A stretch of DNA of 64,000 nucleotides from Halalkalibacter suaedae (GTDB lineage Bacteria > Bacillota > Bacilli > Bacillales > Bacillaceae_D). Numbering within the stretch: the first letter of the stretch is position 1; the number at the start of each line of letters is the position of its first letter. Positions 42,262-51,489 of the stretch are shown here, in pieces. Location: NCBI RefSeq assembly GCF_017939705.1, contig NZ_JAGKSQ010000009.1, forward strand, positions 1 to 64,000, in the 5' to 3' direction. A model generated the notes under the pieces. It searched no databases and was not told where the DNA came from. It saw nothing but the letters and a program-made list of their open reading frames with translations. The position numbers were made by a program, and so were the translations under genes.

Positions 42262-43319
42262 ACGCTTTAAATTATAAAAAAGAAGACAACGTTAAAATTG
42301 ATCTTAACCTTCATAATGAAAAGAGATCAGCTAGTGCTTTTCGAACTAAGAAAGACGAAAGACGCTATTGGATTTTGCTCATTACATTAACTGCTCTGGG
42401 CCTTTTGTTTGCGTGTGGCCTTTTACTTTATAACAATCCCGTTCCAGTAGATTCGCCTTCTTTTATCCCAGTAGTTGAAAGAAGGATCGTAGCTGTTGTT
42501 GCAATGCTTATTGCTGCAATCTGTCACAGTATGTCGACCGTTGCTTTTCAATCGATTACGAATAATAGGATTGTCACGCCTTCTCTTTTAGGCTTCGAAT
42601 CACTTTACTCAACCATTCATACGGGAACAATGTTTTTATTCGGAGCTAGTGCATTGGTGAGTTTTAGTGGGATTGGACCATTTTTTCTTCAAGTTAGTCT
42701 TATGGTTTTAATGAGCTTAATCCTTTATGGGTGGCTGCTTTCCGGAAAGTATGGGAATTTACAGCTTGTCCTTTTAATCGGAATCATTATTGGAACTGGA
42801 CTGAGTACTTTGTCAGCCTTTATGAGAAAACTTCTTTCTCCATCTGAGTTTGACCTTTTACAGACAAGATTGATTGGTTCTGTTAATAATGCGGATTCAG
42901 GATATTTTCCAATTGTTATTCCAATGGTCATCATTATAGGACTATTACTTTTTGTTTTTTCCAAGAAATTAAATATATTGTCACTTGGGAAGGATGTCTC
43001 TACGACTTTTGGCGTTAAATACCAACCTAATATCATTTATACACTTATATTAGTAGCTGTTTTGATGTCAATATCAACGGCTTTAGTTGGCCCTCTTACG
43101 TTCTTTGGATTTTTAGTGGCTATTTTAAGTTATCAAGCGGCACCGACATATGACCACAGATATATTTTTCCAATGGCTCTTGCTATAGGATTCTTTGTAT
43201 TAACAAGTGCATATTTTTTAATGTATCATGTATTCAATGCTCAAGCTGTTTCTGTATTTATTGAACTGTTTGGTGGAATCGTATTTCTAATTGTAATTTT
43301 AAGGAAGAGGTCTTTATGA
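42258..43319 (+). CDS. yclO: Siderophore ABC transporter permease (YclO-like, FecCD family)
   Basis: The 353-aa partner permease. A hydrophilic N-terminal extension of about 32 residues precedes the first helix, longer than usual. RRIVAVVAMLIAAICHSMSTVAFQSITNNRIVTP matches the FecCD pattern (quoted in part: ICHSMSTVAFQ), and GPLTFFGFLVAILSY forms the ATPase-coupling loop. It overlaps yclN and yclP by 4 bp each. With YclN it should form the heterodimeric channel for the ferric siderophore captured by the YclQ-like lipoprotein. Confidence 0.92.
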   Translation: MNALNYKKEDNVKIDLNLHNEKRSASAFRTKKDERRYWILLITLTALGLLFACGLLLYNNPVPVDSPSFIPVVERRIVAVVAMLIAAICHSMSTVAFQSITNNRIVTPSLLGFESLYSTIHTGTMFLFGASALVSFSGIGPFFLQVSLMVLMSLILYGWLLSGKYGNLQLVLLIGIIIGTGLSTLSAFMRKLLSPSEFDLLQTRLIGSVNNADSGYFPIVIPMVIIIGLLLFVFSKKLNILSLGKDVSTTFGVKYQPNIIYTLILVAVLMSISTALVGPLTFFGFLVAILSYQAAPTYDHRYIFPMALAIGFFVLTSAYFLMYHVFNAQAVSVFIELFGGIVFLIVILRKRSL

Positions 43320-44068
43320 TAAAAATCAGTAATACTAGAAAGATGTATACGGATGATGTGAAAATTGGACCTTTGGATATTGAAATACCAAAAGCTGGTT
43401 TTACGTCTTTAATTGGACCCAACGGTGCTGGAAAGTCTACGACACTTTTGATGATTGGCAGACTTTTAGATATGGATGAAGGCCAAATTATGGTGGCAAA
43501 TATGGATGTGTCTTCTTCCAAATCCAATGACTTGGCAAAAATCGTCACCATTTTGCGGCAGGAAAATCATTTTGTAACAAGGCTTACTGTTAGACAACTA
43601 GCTGGATTTGGGCGCTTTCCTTATTCAAAGGGGAGATTAACAAAAGAAGATGAAGAAATTATATCCAAATATATTGACTTTTTAGACTTAACTAATCTAG
43701 AGGATCGATATTTAGATGAGCTTTCTGGTGGTCAAAGACAGAGAGCCTATGTTGCAATGGTTTTGTGCCAAGAGACTGAATATGTGCTATTGGATGAGCC
43801 TCTGAACAATCTAGATGTTGCTCGCTCTGTTCAAATGATGGAGTATTTGAGACATGTTGCTAATGAATTTGGAAGAACCATTCTGACTGTTATGCATGAT
43901 ATTAATTTTGCAGCCAAATATTCTGATCGAATCTGTGCTATGAAGGATGGGCAAATTGCTGCATTTGGAACAGTAGAAGAGATTATGAATCCAAAACTTT
44001 TAACAGATATTTTTGAAACAAAAATAGAAATTATCAAGGGTCCTTATGGTCCTATAGCTGTCTATTAA
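43316..44068 (+). CDS. yclP: Siderophore ABC transporter ATP-binding protein (YclP-like)
   Basis: A 250-aa ATPase. Walker A GPNGAGKST lies at about residues 35-43, the Q-loop at LRQEN, the signature LSGGQRQRAYVAMVL at about 137-151, Walker B YVLLDEPLNNLD, and the H-loop histidine in VMHDINFA. It belongs to the FecE/FepC branch that powers FecCD permeases. It ends the operon and is followed by a very strong terminator. Its ATG overlaps yclO by 4 bp. Confidence 0.94.
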   Translation: MIKISNTRKMYTDDVKIGPLDIEIPKAGFTSLIGPNGAGKSTTLLMIGRLLDMDEGQIMVANMDVSSSKSNDLAKIVTILRQENHFVTRLTVRQLAGFGRFPYSKGRLTKEDEEIISKYIDFLDLTNLEDRYLDELSGGQRQRAYVAMVLCQETEYVLLDEPLNNLDVARSVQMMEYLRHVANEFGRTILTVMHDINFAAKYSDRICAMKDGQIAAFGTVEEIMNPKLLTDIFETKIEIIKGPYGPIAVY

Positions 44069-44133
44069 TCACTAGTTCACTAAGTTTTAAAAATTAATAG
44101 TTAAAGAAACGTTAAATTGACATGTCCCAAAGA

Positions 44134-44179
44134 AGAGTCTTCTCAAAAGTTGATAATACTTTTGAGAAGACTCTTTTTC
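44134..44179 (+). terminator. Rho-independent terminator after the siderophore operon
   Basis: A perfect 17-bp stem (AGAGTCTTCTCAAAAGT and its complement) with a 7-nt loop runs into TTTTT. The rest of the gap to the next promoter (44180-44305) has nothing recognisable. Confidence 0.95.
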
Positions 44180-44305
44180 GTTAAAGGATTTAGCATTATT
44201 GAATTTACAATGTTGAATAGTCCAAAATCTAAGCATGCCGCACTTTTAGAATTATTAGACAAAGTAACTAGACTCCATCCGTTGCTATAAATACGAAATT
44301 ACTGA

Positions 44306-44349
44306 TTGACAATTAAAAGTCCCTATCCTACTATTGATAATAGTTATCA
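44306..44349 (+). promoter_or_regulatory. Sigma-A promoter with Fur box of the Nik/Cnt-type operon
   Basis: The -35 TTGACA (44306-44311) and -10 TACTAT (44329-44334) have an ideal 17-bp spacer. Directly after the -10, TGATAATAGTTATCA (44335-44349) is a symmetric 15-bp Fur box (7-1-7 type, one mismatch). Fur bound there would cover the transcription start. Iron, rather than nickel through NikR, is thus the likely signal. Confidence 0.85.
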
Positions 44350-44376
44350 TTTTCAACTAAGAAGGGGCAGGATTTT

Positions 44377-45999
44377 ATGACAAAGCGGTTTTCATTTATG
44401 TTTGCAACAATTCTTATTTTATCGATTGCATTGATTGGGTGTTCAAGCCAATCAGAAGAAAGTTCAGGAGATATCAATGAAAGTGAAAGTAGCAACACCA
44501 ACACCATTACTTTTGCTTGGCCTAGAGATGTAGGTGCAATGAATCCACATGTCTATAATCCAAATCAACTATTCGCTCAATCTATGGTATATGAACCTTT
44601 AGTTAGTTACCAAGATGGAGGAGAACTAAAACCGCATTTAGCAGAATCTTGGGAGATTTCTGAAGATGGGACAGAGTATGTATTTAATTTACGACAAGGT
44701 GTTACATTCTCTGATGGTACAAGCTTTAATGCAGAGATTGTGAAGAAGAATTTCGATACTATATTAACAAATCTAGACTTACATAGTTGGTTAGGGTTTA
44801 TTCCGAAGATAGCTAGTACTGAGGTTATTGATGAGCATACTTTTAAATTAACATTAAAAGAAGCTTATTACCCAACTATTCAAGAATTAGCTGTTGTAAG
44901 ACCAGTGCGATTCCTTGGAGAAAGTGGATTTCCTGAAAGTGGTGACACTTCAGAAGGGATCGTAGAACCTGTTGGAACAGGACCGTGGGTATTGGATGAC
45001 TATAAGGTAGACGAATATGCTATATTTAAACGTAATGAGAATTATTGGGGTGAACTCCCAAGTGTAGAGAAGATTCATGTTAAGGTTATTCCTGATGCAG
45101 AAACACGTGTACTTGCCTTTGAAAAAGGTGATATAGACCTTATCTATGGTGAGGGAGTTATTAGCTTAGATTCATTTAAACAATTAGAATCAACAGAAAA
45201 CTATGGAACTTCTGTGTCTGAGCCGGTTGCAACGAGACAGCTAGTGATGAATACGAATAAAGAACAACTGTCAGATGAACGTGTTCGAAAGGCCTTGCAT
45301 TATGGATTTAATAAAGAAGCAATGGTTGAGGGTGTAACATCTGGGTTGGAGGAAAAGGCAGACTATATTTTACCAACAAACTTTCCTTACACTTCAGATG
45401 TTGATGCTACGGCAGTCGATTATAATGTTGAGAAAGCGAAACAACTGTTAGACGAAGCTGGTTGGAAACTACCAGAAGGTAAGGATATCCGTGAAAAGGA
45501 TGGACAAACACTAGAATTTGAGTTAATGTACGACTCAGCTGAATCAATCCAGAAATTAATGGCTGAAACTCTACAATCGGAGTGGTTAGGATTAGGTGTT
45601 AAATTGAATATTGTTGGAGTTGAACTTACGACTCAGGTTGAGCGATTCAAGGCGAATGAGTTTGATATGAACTTCTTCAGTAACTACGGGGCACCATATG
45701 ACCCACATACTTTCGTAAACATTGTATCTACAGAAGGATTTGGGTTTAGAGAAGCAATCTCATCTTATCCTAATAAAGAAGAGTTGCTTAACCAAATAAC
45801 TGAGGTTAAACAAACAACGGATGAAAATGAACGCCAACAGTTATACACAACCATTTTAGGCTCACTGCAGGAGCAAGGTGCAATTGTACCTATCTCTTAT
45901 ATCAAGAAAATAGCAATCTATCAAAATGATGTCTCAAATTTCACATTCCCTGCTAATCGAGATGAACATCCATTTACAGGAATTAGTGTAAACGAGTAA
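44377..45999 (+). CDS. nikA: NikA/CntA-type ABC transporter substrate-binding lipoprotein
   Basis: A 540-aa SBP_bac_5 lipoprotein (lipobox LIGCSS, Cys at about residue 22). It resembles E. coli NikA closely, sharing NPNQLFAQSMVYEPLV, YYPTIQELAVVRPVRF, PVGTGPWVL, KRNENYWGE, RVLAFEKGDIDLIYG and GAPYDPHTF. The binding-pocket Arg in RPVRF is kept, but the NikA histidine that contacts nickel, in the segment after PYDPH, is not evident here (the sequence reads STEGFGFREA). With a Fur box upstream, a metal-metallophore complex is a better guess than free nickel-histidine. It is the first gene of a five-gene ABC import operon. Confidence 0.88.
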   Translation: MTKRFSFMFATILILSIALIGCSSQSEESSGDINESESSNTNTITFAWPRDVGAMNPHVYNPNQLFAQSMVYEPLVSYQDGGELKPHLAESWEISEDGTEYVFNLRQGVTFSDGTSFNAEIVKKNFDTILTNLDLHSWLGFIPKIASTEVIDEHTFKLTLKEAYYPTIQELAVVRPVRFLGESGFPESGDTSEGIVEPVGTGPWVLDDYKVDEYAIFKRNENYWGELPSVEKIHVKVIPDAETRVLAFEKGDIDLIYGEGVISLDSFKQLESTENYGTSVSEPVATRQLVMNTNKEQLSDERVRKALHYGFNKEAMVEGVTSGLEEKADYILPTNFPYTSDVDATAVDYNVEKAKQLLDEAGWKLPEGKDIREKDGQTLEFELMYDSAESIQKLMAETLQSEWLGLGVKLNIVGVELTTQVERFKANEFDMNFFSNYGAPYDPHTFVNIVSTEGFGFREAISSYPNKEELLNQITEVKQTTDENERQQLYTTILGSLQEQGAIVPISYIKKIAIYQNDVSNFTFPANRDEHPFTGISVNE

Positions 46000-46017
46000 G
46001 CGACTGGAGAGGTTTTC

Positions 46018-46962
46018 ATGGGTACTTATGTCTTTAAACGAATCATCACCATTATTCCAATTTTCCTTGTGGCCACGTTGATAACATTTACTATGATTCA
46101 CTTATCACCAGTGGACCCCGCTGAAGCATACTTTACGGCGGCACATGTACAAGCGACAGATGAGATGTTGGAACAAAAAAGACATGAGCTTGGCCTAGAT
46201 CAACCTCTCCTAATTCAATATGTGAACACCCTTATTAAGATATGCCAATTTGATTTTGGCATATCTTATGTTACGAGTAAACCGGTATTGGAAGAGATAA
46301 CTTCTCGAATGTCAGCAACGGTTCAGCTAACAATGGGAAGTCTATTAATTGCCATATTTGTAAGCGTGCCTATAGGGTTTTTAGCTGGTATAAGGAAGAA
46401 CGGTGTAATCGACCATTTTAGTCGACTCCTTTCTTTCATAGGGGCATCGATCCCATCATTTTGGCTTGGTTATTTACTCATTTTTTTCTTTTCTGTAAAG
46501 TTAGACATATTCCCTGTAGAAGGTACGGGAACATGGAAGCATTTAATTTTACCTTCCGTTACGTTGGCTTTTCCTTTAATAGCTTTGTATACCCGTCTGT
46601 TACGGGCCAATGTTCTTGATAATTTACAAGAGCCTTATGTATTTTTTGCACGGACGAGAGGGATCCATGAAAGAGTTATAATGGGAAAGCATGTATTACG
46701 AATTGCCATTTCTCCTATGATTACAGGACTTGGGATGAATTTAGGGAACTTATTGACTGGTGCTATCATTGTAGAAGCAGTCTTTTCATGGCCTGGATTT
46801 GGCCGTTACTTTATTGAAGCGATCTTTAATCGTGATGTTCCTGTTATTCAAGGCTATGTACTGTTAGCAGCTGGATTATTCCTTATAAGTAACTTAATTG
46901 TTGATCTAATCCAAATGTATATTGATCCTCGTATTTCAAGAAAAGGAAGTCAGTTGCAATGA
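46018..46962 (+). CDS. nikB: NikB/CntB-type ABC transporter permease
   Basis: A 314-aa permease of the Opp/Dpp/Nik family with six membrane segments. It shows MIHLSPVDPAEAYF near residue 30, the long second-helix region, and the EAA loop with ARTRGIHERVIMGKHVLR (about 212-229), the ATPase contact. It ends VDLIQMYIDPRISRK, the usual family C-terminus. It starts 19 bp after nikA and overlaps nikC by 4 bp as ATGA. Confidence 0.9.
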   Translation: MGTYVFKRIITIIPIFLVATLITFTMIHLSPVDPAEAYFTAAHVQATDEMLEQKRHELGLDQPLLIQYVNTLIKICQFDFGISYVTSKPVLEEITSRMSATVQLTMGSLLIAIFVSVPIGFLAGIRKNGVIDHFSRLLSFIGASIPSFWLGYLLIFFFSVKLDIFPVEGTGTWKHLILPSVTLAFPLIALYTRLLRANVLDNLQEPYVFFARTRGIHERVIMGKHVLRIAISPMITGLGMNLGNLLTGAIIVEAVFSWPGFGRYFIEAIFNRDVPVIQGYVLLAAGLFLISNLIVDLIQMYIDPRISRKGSQLQ

Positions 46963-47789
46963 TAGTGAAGCTTCGAAATATATTAAAAAGTCAAATAGTG
47001 ATTGTCCTATGTTCTTTCGTTCTCTTTGTGTTACTTTTGATTACGATTTTTGCCCCATGGCTTGCACCTAATGATCCTATCTTGGTTAATTTAGCTCATA
47101 AATTACAATCACCTTCTTTCGAATATCCATTAGGAACCGATCACCTAGGGAGATGCACGTTATCTCGTATATTATTCGGAGCACGAATTTCACTAGGGTA
47201 TGCGATGCTCATTTTCATTTCAGCACTCAGTATAGGCTTAGTCATTGGTATTATTGCCGGGTATATAGGTGGTTGGATTGATCAATTGTTAATGAGACTC
47301 GGTGATGGTCTAATGGCGATACCAAGTCTTTTGTTTGTTCTTGGATTTGTTGGTATTTGGGGAGCGGGTCTTAAACAAGTTGTCTTAGGATTAATCCTCG
47401 TACAATGGGTTTATTACGCAAGGGTCATTCGAGGAATGGTTTTAAGCCTAAAAGAGGAAAATTATATTACTGCAGCAAAAATCAGTGGATCTTCAAGCTG
47501 GACTATCATGAAAAAACATATTATTCCTAATGTTCTTCCATCATTAGCTGTGATGGGGACACTAGAAATGGGTTGGGCTATTATGAATTTATCTTCAATG
47601 TCCTTCTTAGGATTAGGTGTGCAACCACCTACACCCGAGTGGGGAGCGATGATTCATGAAGGGAAATCATATATCAGAACAAATCCAGAGCTAATGATTT
47701 ATCCTGGTTTAATGATAATGCTAGTTGTTGTTACCTTTAATTTATTAGGAGAAGCACTATCTGAACGTTTTAATGTTAAACGCCGCTAG
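46959..47789 (+). CDS. nikC: NikC/CntC-type ABC transporter permease
   Basis: The 276-aa partner permease, with about six membrane segments. Family features are PLGTDHLGRCTLSRILFGARISL (about residues 52-74), the EAA loop ENYITAAKISGSSSWTIMKKHIIPN (about 167-191) and GEALSERFNVKRR at the C-terminus. It overlaps nikB by 4 bp; the ATPase gene follows after 19 bp. With NikB it forms the channel of the importer. Confidence 0.9.
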   Translation: MIVKLRNILKSQIVIVLCSFVLFVLLLITIFAPWLAPNDPILVNLAHKLQSPSFEYPLGTDHLGRCTLSRILFGARISLGYAMLIFISALSIGLVIGIIAGYIGGWIDQLLMRLGDGLMAIPSLLFVLGFVGIWGAGLKQVVLGLILVQWVYYARVIRGMVLSLKEENYITAAKISGSSSWTIMKKHIIPNVLPSLAVMGTLEMGWAIMNLSSMSFLGLGVQPPTPEWGAMIHEGKSYIRTNPELMIYPGLMIMLVVVTFNLLGEALSERFNVKRR

Positions 47790-47808
47790 TAAAAAGGGAC
47801 TGATAAAT

Positions 47809-48642
47809 ATGGAAGAAAAAAAACGACGAACTATTTTGAATGTCAGAGATTTACATGTACTAGTAAGAACCCAAGAAGGTCTTTCCACCCTTGTTCAAGA
47901 TATTAACTTTGGAATTGAAAAAGGCAAGATACTAGGTCTTGTTGGGGAAAGCGGTAGTGGTAAAACAGTTACAAGTATGTCAATCCTAAAGTTACATGAT
48001 GAAAAGAATACAGAAATTAAAGGGAGCATTACACTACAAGGTAGGGAATTGAATGGTTTAGGAAACAGTGAAATGAGGAGAATTCGAGGAAGAGATATTG
48101 CTTTCATTATGCAAAATCCAATGAATGCTTTTACTCCCGTTTTTACAATTGGCCATCAATTTATTGAAACAATCCAATCACATACTTCATTGACTAAAAG
48201 GCAAGCAAAGGAACTTGCGATTGATGTGTTGGAAAGTGTGAATTTACCAAATCCGGATAACCTGTTAAAAAACTATCCTTTTCAATTAAGTGGAGGTATG
48301 CTCCAACGAGTGATGATTGGCATGGCTGCGTGCTTAAAACCCTCCGTTATTATTGCAGATGAGCCTACGACAGCCCTTGATCTTCATAGTCAATTGTTGG
48401 TGCTTCGTCTACTAGATAAGGTTCGTTCTGAGTACGGAACATCCATTTTACTCATTTCTCATGATCTTGGCGTTATTTCCGAATTGGCGGATGATGTAAT
48501 TGTGATGCAACACGGACGAATAGTAGAAAGTGCAAATGTGATAGATTTATTCGATGCTCCACAACATGAGTACACGAAAAAGCTGTTAAGGACAAGGCCT
48601 TCCTTATACTCTGAGAAACAACCCTACACCTATATGTTGTAA
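47809..48642 (+). CDS. nikD: NikD/CntD-type ABC transporter ATP-binding protein
   Basis: A 277-aa ATPase: Walker A GESGSGKT (about residues 36-43), Q-loop FIMQNP, signature LSGGMLQRVMIGMA, Walker B VIIADEPTTALD and H-loop SHDLGV. The signature has Met where Gln is common (SGGMLQR), as in NikD proteins. The longest frame starts inside nikC at 47773; ATG 47809, with AAAGGGA about 9 nt upstream, gives the normal length. The C-terminus is shorter than in Opp/Dpp ATPases and lacks the full Cys-rich iron-sulfur-like tail. Confidence 0.9.
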   Translation: MEEKKRRTILNVRDLHVLVRTQEGLSTLVQDINFGIEKGKILGLVGESGSGKTVTSMSILKLHDEKNTEIKGSITLQGRELNGLGNSEMRRIRGRDIAFIMQNPMNAFTPVFTIGHQFIETIQSHTSLTKRQAKELAIDVLESVNLPNPDNLLKNYPFQLSGGMLQRVMIGMAACLKPSVIIADEPTTALDLHSQLLVLRLLDKVRSEYGTSILLISHDLGVISELADDVIVMQHGRIVESANVIDLFDAPQHEYTKKLLRTRPSLYSEKQPYTYML

Positions 48643-48673
48643 CAGTAAATGAATTTTCCAAGGGGTGAAACTA

Positions 48674-49519
48674 GTGTGCTTATTACAAGTAAAACAAGTA
48701 AGCTTTAGCTATAATACTAATAAGCTATTTAAAGGTAAGAATCAAGCAAATCAGATTCTTACTGATATTTCCTTTGCGATTGAAGAGAGAACATGTTTGG
48801 GGTTAATTGGTACAAGTGGAGCTGGTAAAAGCACCTTAGGGAAGGTCATTCTTGGGATTCAACAGCCACAGCAAGGTCAGGTATTGTTTCAAGGACATGA
48901 TATATACAATGTGAATAGAGCTACTCGAAAAAAATTGCGCCGTGATCTCCAAGTTGTATTCCAGGACTCATATTCCTCGGTTAACCCACGAATGACAGCC
49001 GAACAAATTATAAAAGAGCCGTTAGAGAACTACGAAAAGCTAACATTAGGAGAACAAAGAAGAACGGTTATTGAGCTAATTGAAAGAGTTGGCTTAAGTG
49101 AAAAGGATCTAAAAAAACATCCTCACCAGTTTAGTGGTGGGCAATTACAAAGGATTAACATCGCTAGAGCCATTGCTCTTAAACCAAAACTAATCGTCCT
49201 TGACGAATCAGTTAGCAGTCTAGACATGGTCACGCAAAGCTTAATTTTAGAATTATTAGCCGAATTAAAGGATGACTTCGGCTTGTCTTATCTTTTTATT
49301 ACACACGATATCAAAGCTGCGTTTTCGATATCTGATCAAATTGGTGTCCTTGAAAAAGGAGAGCTGATTGAACTTTATGATTCAAAAGATCAATTCTTTT
49401 CCTCTAAACACCCTGTAGTGAGCCGCTTGAGAGACTCCATCCTCGCTGAACACCCACGTTTTCGAACAATAGGACGAAGGTCGGGCGGAGAGACTGGTTC
49501 CTTCTCTGAAGAGATCTAG
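48674..49519 (+). CDS. nikE: NikE/CntF-type ABC transporter ATP-binding protein
   Basis: The second ATPase of the importer, 281 aa. Walker A GTSGAGKST (about residues 43-51), Q-loop VVFQDSYSS, signature FSGGQLQRINIARAI, Walker B IVLDESVSSLD and H-loop ITHDIKAA are intact. The frame opens at GTG 48665, directly next to the RBS AAGGGG; GTG 48674 gives proper spacing and is preferred. It ends the Fur-box operon. No metallophore synthase or exporter gene lies nearby. Confidence 0.9.
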   Translation: MCLLQVKQVSFSYNTNKLFKGKNQANQILTDISFAIEERTCLGLIGTSGAGKSTLGKVILGIQQPQQGQVLFQGHDIYNVNRATRKKLRRDLQVVFQDSYSSVNPRMTAEQIIKEPLENYEKLTLGEQRRTVIELIERVGLSEKDLKKHPHQFSGGQLQRINIARAIALKPKLIVLDESVSSLDMVTQSLILELLAELKDDFGLSYLFITHDIKAAFSISDQIGVLEKGELIELYDSKDQFFSSKHPVVSRLRDSILAEHPRFRTIGRRSGGETGSFSEEI

Positions 49520-49721
49520 CGTTTGGAAAGATTAAAAATAGGAAAATCGTGAAAGTATAAACACGAACTTGAATCAATAAAGTGATACATGAAGTAAAAC
49601 TGATATAATTTAAGTTGAAAATAAATAAATCATTATTTTAATACACTCATATTATCACAATTGAAAAATGCAGTGTTTTCTAATTGAATTGTTGGAGTGA
49701 ATTTAAAATGAAAGCTAAATT

Positions 49722-49768
49722 AAAGGTCAATAGAAAAGGGCAAATTCACTTTTTTCTATTGACCTTTC
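49722..49768. terminator. Bidirectional terminator between nikE and the histidine kinase gene
   Basis: AAAGGTCAATAGAAAA pairs with its complement near 49750-49767 across a 12-nt loop; T-rich flanks exist on both strands. The stretch 49520-49721 contains nothing recognisable. Confidence 0.85.
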
Positions 49769-49773
49769 TAATT

Positions 49774-51489
49774 TCAATCTGGAAACTTAACCCGAATAAT
49801 CGTCCCTAGACTCGGCTTCGAATCCACATGAATAGTACTATAATGTGCTTGTACAATTGCATTTGCGATACTCATACCGAGTCCACTTCCATCCGTCCAT
49901 TCTTCACTTTTGGTGCCACGGTAATAACGTGTGAACAGATTTTGCTTCGTTTGCTCATCCATACCCATTCCGTCATCTTCAACGGTAAGAACAACCTGGT
50001 TTCCCTCAGTGCATGCTTTAATGACGACTGCGGTGCCTTCAGGATTGTGTTTCACGGCATTGATGATTAAATTATCTAGCAGCCGCTCAAGCCACTGTGC
50101 ACTACCTTTTACGTGTAAAGGTTTCTCTGGTGTATAGATTTGGATTGTTTTATATTCCTTATACTTTGCGGTGCAATTTTTAATAACGGAGATGAGATCG
50201 ATCGTAGAAAAATGAATAGGTAGCTCCTTTTGCTTGAGCTGGGAGATCAACGAGAAATCCTGTATTAGCTCAAGCATATAGTCACTTTTCTTGCGGATCG
50301 TTTCACCAATCTCGATTAATTCGGCATCCTGCCATTCATAATGAGAGCTTTCTAACAGATGGGCATAGCCTTGAATCGTCGATAGTGGAGTTCGTAAATC
50401 ATGAGAGATTCCTGCCATCCATTCTTCACGTTTTTGCTCAAGTAATGCTTGTTCTTTTTTCAATGATGCCAGTTGTTCTGCCATATCATAGAACTCATTA
50501 ATTACTTCTTTATATAGTCGATAACGTCTTTTAACACCGTTTTTCTTATTAAATAATTGCTTTTTTTCCTTTTCGGTAAAGACGTTATCATATTCGCCGT
50601 TTCGCATTCTTTCTAGCCAACTTATAAACAATATGAGAGGCTGGCCATAACGAATAGCATGCCAAACAGCAAGTAGAATTAGCGTGAATAAAATGACCAT
50701 ACCCATTACAATCAGCACGATCAAAATTTGCTGAATTGTTGTATAGCTTAGCTGCTCATTATTCAATGGAGTATGCAAAATCCAAGTTTGATCATCTACT
50801 CGCTCTACTTCGATTGAAGTACCATAGGTGAGTGGGTCGTCTAAATGTGCTGTGATTTGTAATTCGGTATAGAAGAGGGGCTGATCGCTTTCGCCAAACC
50901 TTTTCAGGACCTCACCTTCACTATTAATAATGTCTAGAAAATAACCCTCAAACTGTTCTAGCTCCTCTGCTATATTGGCTGCCCCTTGCTCCGGAACTTG
51001 ACCATCCTTGTTATAGTATTCAATCCATTTTAATAGAAGCTCCTGCTTTTTATTTTGGTAGCCGAGTATGAAATAATAAGGTTTATCGTAGAAGAGGGCA
51101 TCAAGATACGTTCCGATTTGATAGTCACCATATACTTGTGTTTCCTCTAATTTCAGGATGTCCTTGATAGAATAATGGTTAGGAATTTGTGTTGGAACAT
51201 CTACAGCATGGATGACGTCACCATTATCATCGACAATTTGTAGCCACATGTTTTTCGCCTTCAGCTGATCTAGCCAAACTTTTCCAATCTCTGTATGATC
51301 TTCTTCTATCGTTGTCTCGGTTGAAATGGCATCAAGTAACCCATCTGGGAAAGCATGGTTTATCTCTTGATTCATAACAAATTCTATAACGAAAAAGAGT
51401 ACGGTTAATAACACCGTTGCCACCAACAACACCATGAAAATGAATTGTAATGAGAAATGAAAGGCAATTCTACGCTTAATTGATCTCAT
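49774..51489 (-). CDS. Sensor histidine kinase
   Basis: A 571-aa membrane kinase. Helix 1 (about residues 12-38) and helix 2 (about 247-275) enclose a sensor domain of roughly 205 residues. A short linker with coiled-coil character precedes the H-box AGISHDLRTPLS (phospho-acceptor H363). The ATPase domain has N-box LIINAVKHNPEG, G1 VEDDGMGMD and G2 DGSGLGMSIA. It overlaps its response regulator gene by 4 bp, so the pair is coupled. The signal is unknown. The pair is divergent from a DUF418 membrane protein gene, a likely target by position. Confidence 0.92.
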   Translation of the reverse strand: MRSIKRRIAFHFSLQFIFMVLLVATVLLTVLFFVIEFVMNQEINHAFPDGLLDAISTETTIEEDHTEIGKVWLDQLKAKNMWLQIVDDNGDVIHAVDVPTQIPNHYSIKDILKLEETQVYGDYQIGTYLDALFYDKPYYFILGYQNKKQELLLKWIEYYNKDGQVPEQGAANIAEELEQFEGYFLDIINSEGEVLKRFGESDQPLFYTELQITAHLDDPLTYGTSIEVERVDDQTWILHTPLNNEQLSYTTIQQILIVLIVMGMVILFTLILLAVWHAIRYGQPLILFISWLERMRNGEYDNVFTEKEKKQLFNKKNGVKRRYRLYKEVINEFYDMAEQLASLKKEQALLEQKREEWMAGISHDLRTPLSTIQGYAHLLESSHYEWQDAELIEIGETIRKKSDYMLELIQDFSLISQLKQKELPIHFSTIDLISVIKNCTAKYKEYKTIQIYTPEKPLHVKGSAQWLERLLDNLIINAVKHNPEGTAVVIKACTEGNQVVLTVEDDGMGMDEQTKQNLFTRYYRGTKSEEWTDGSGLGMSIANAIVQAHYSTIHVDSKPSLGTIIRVKFPD

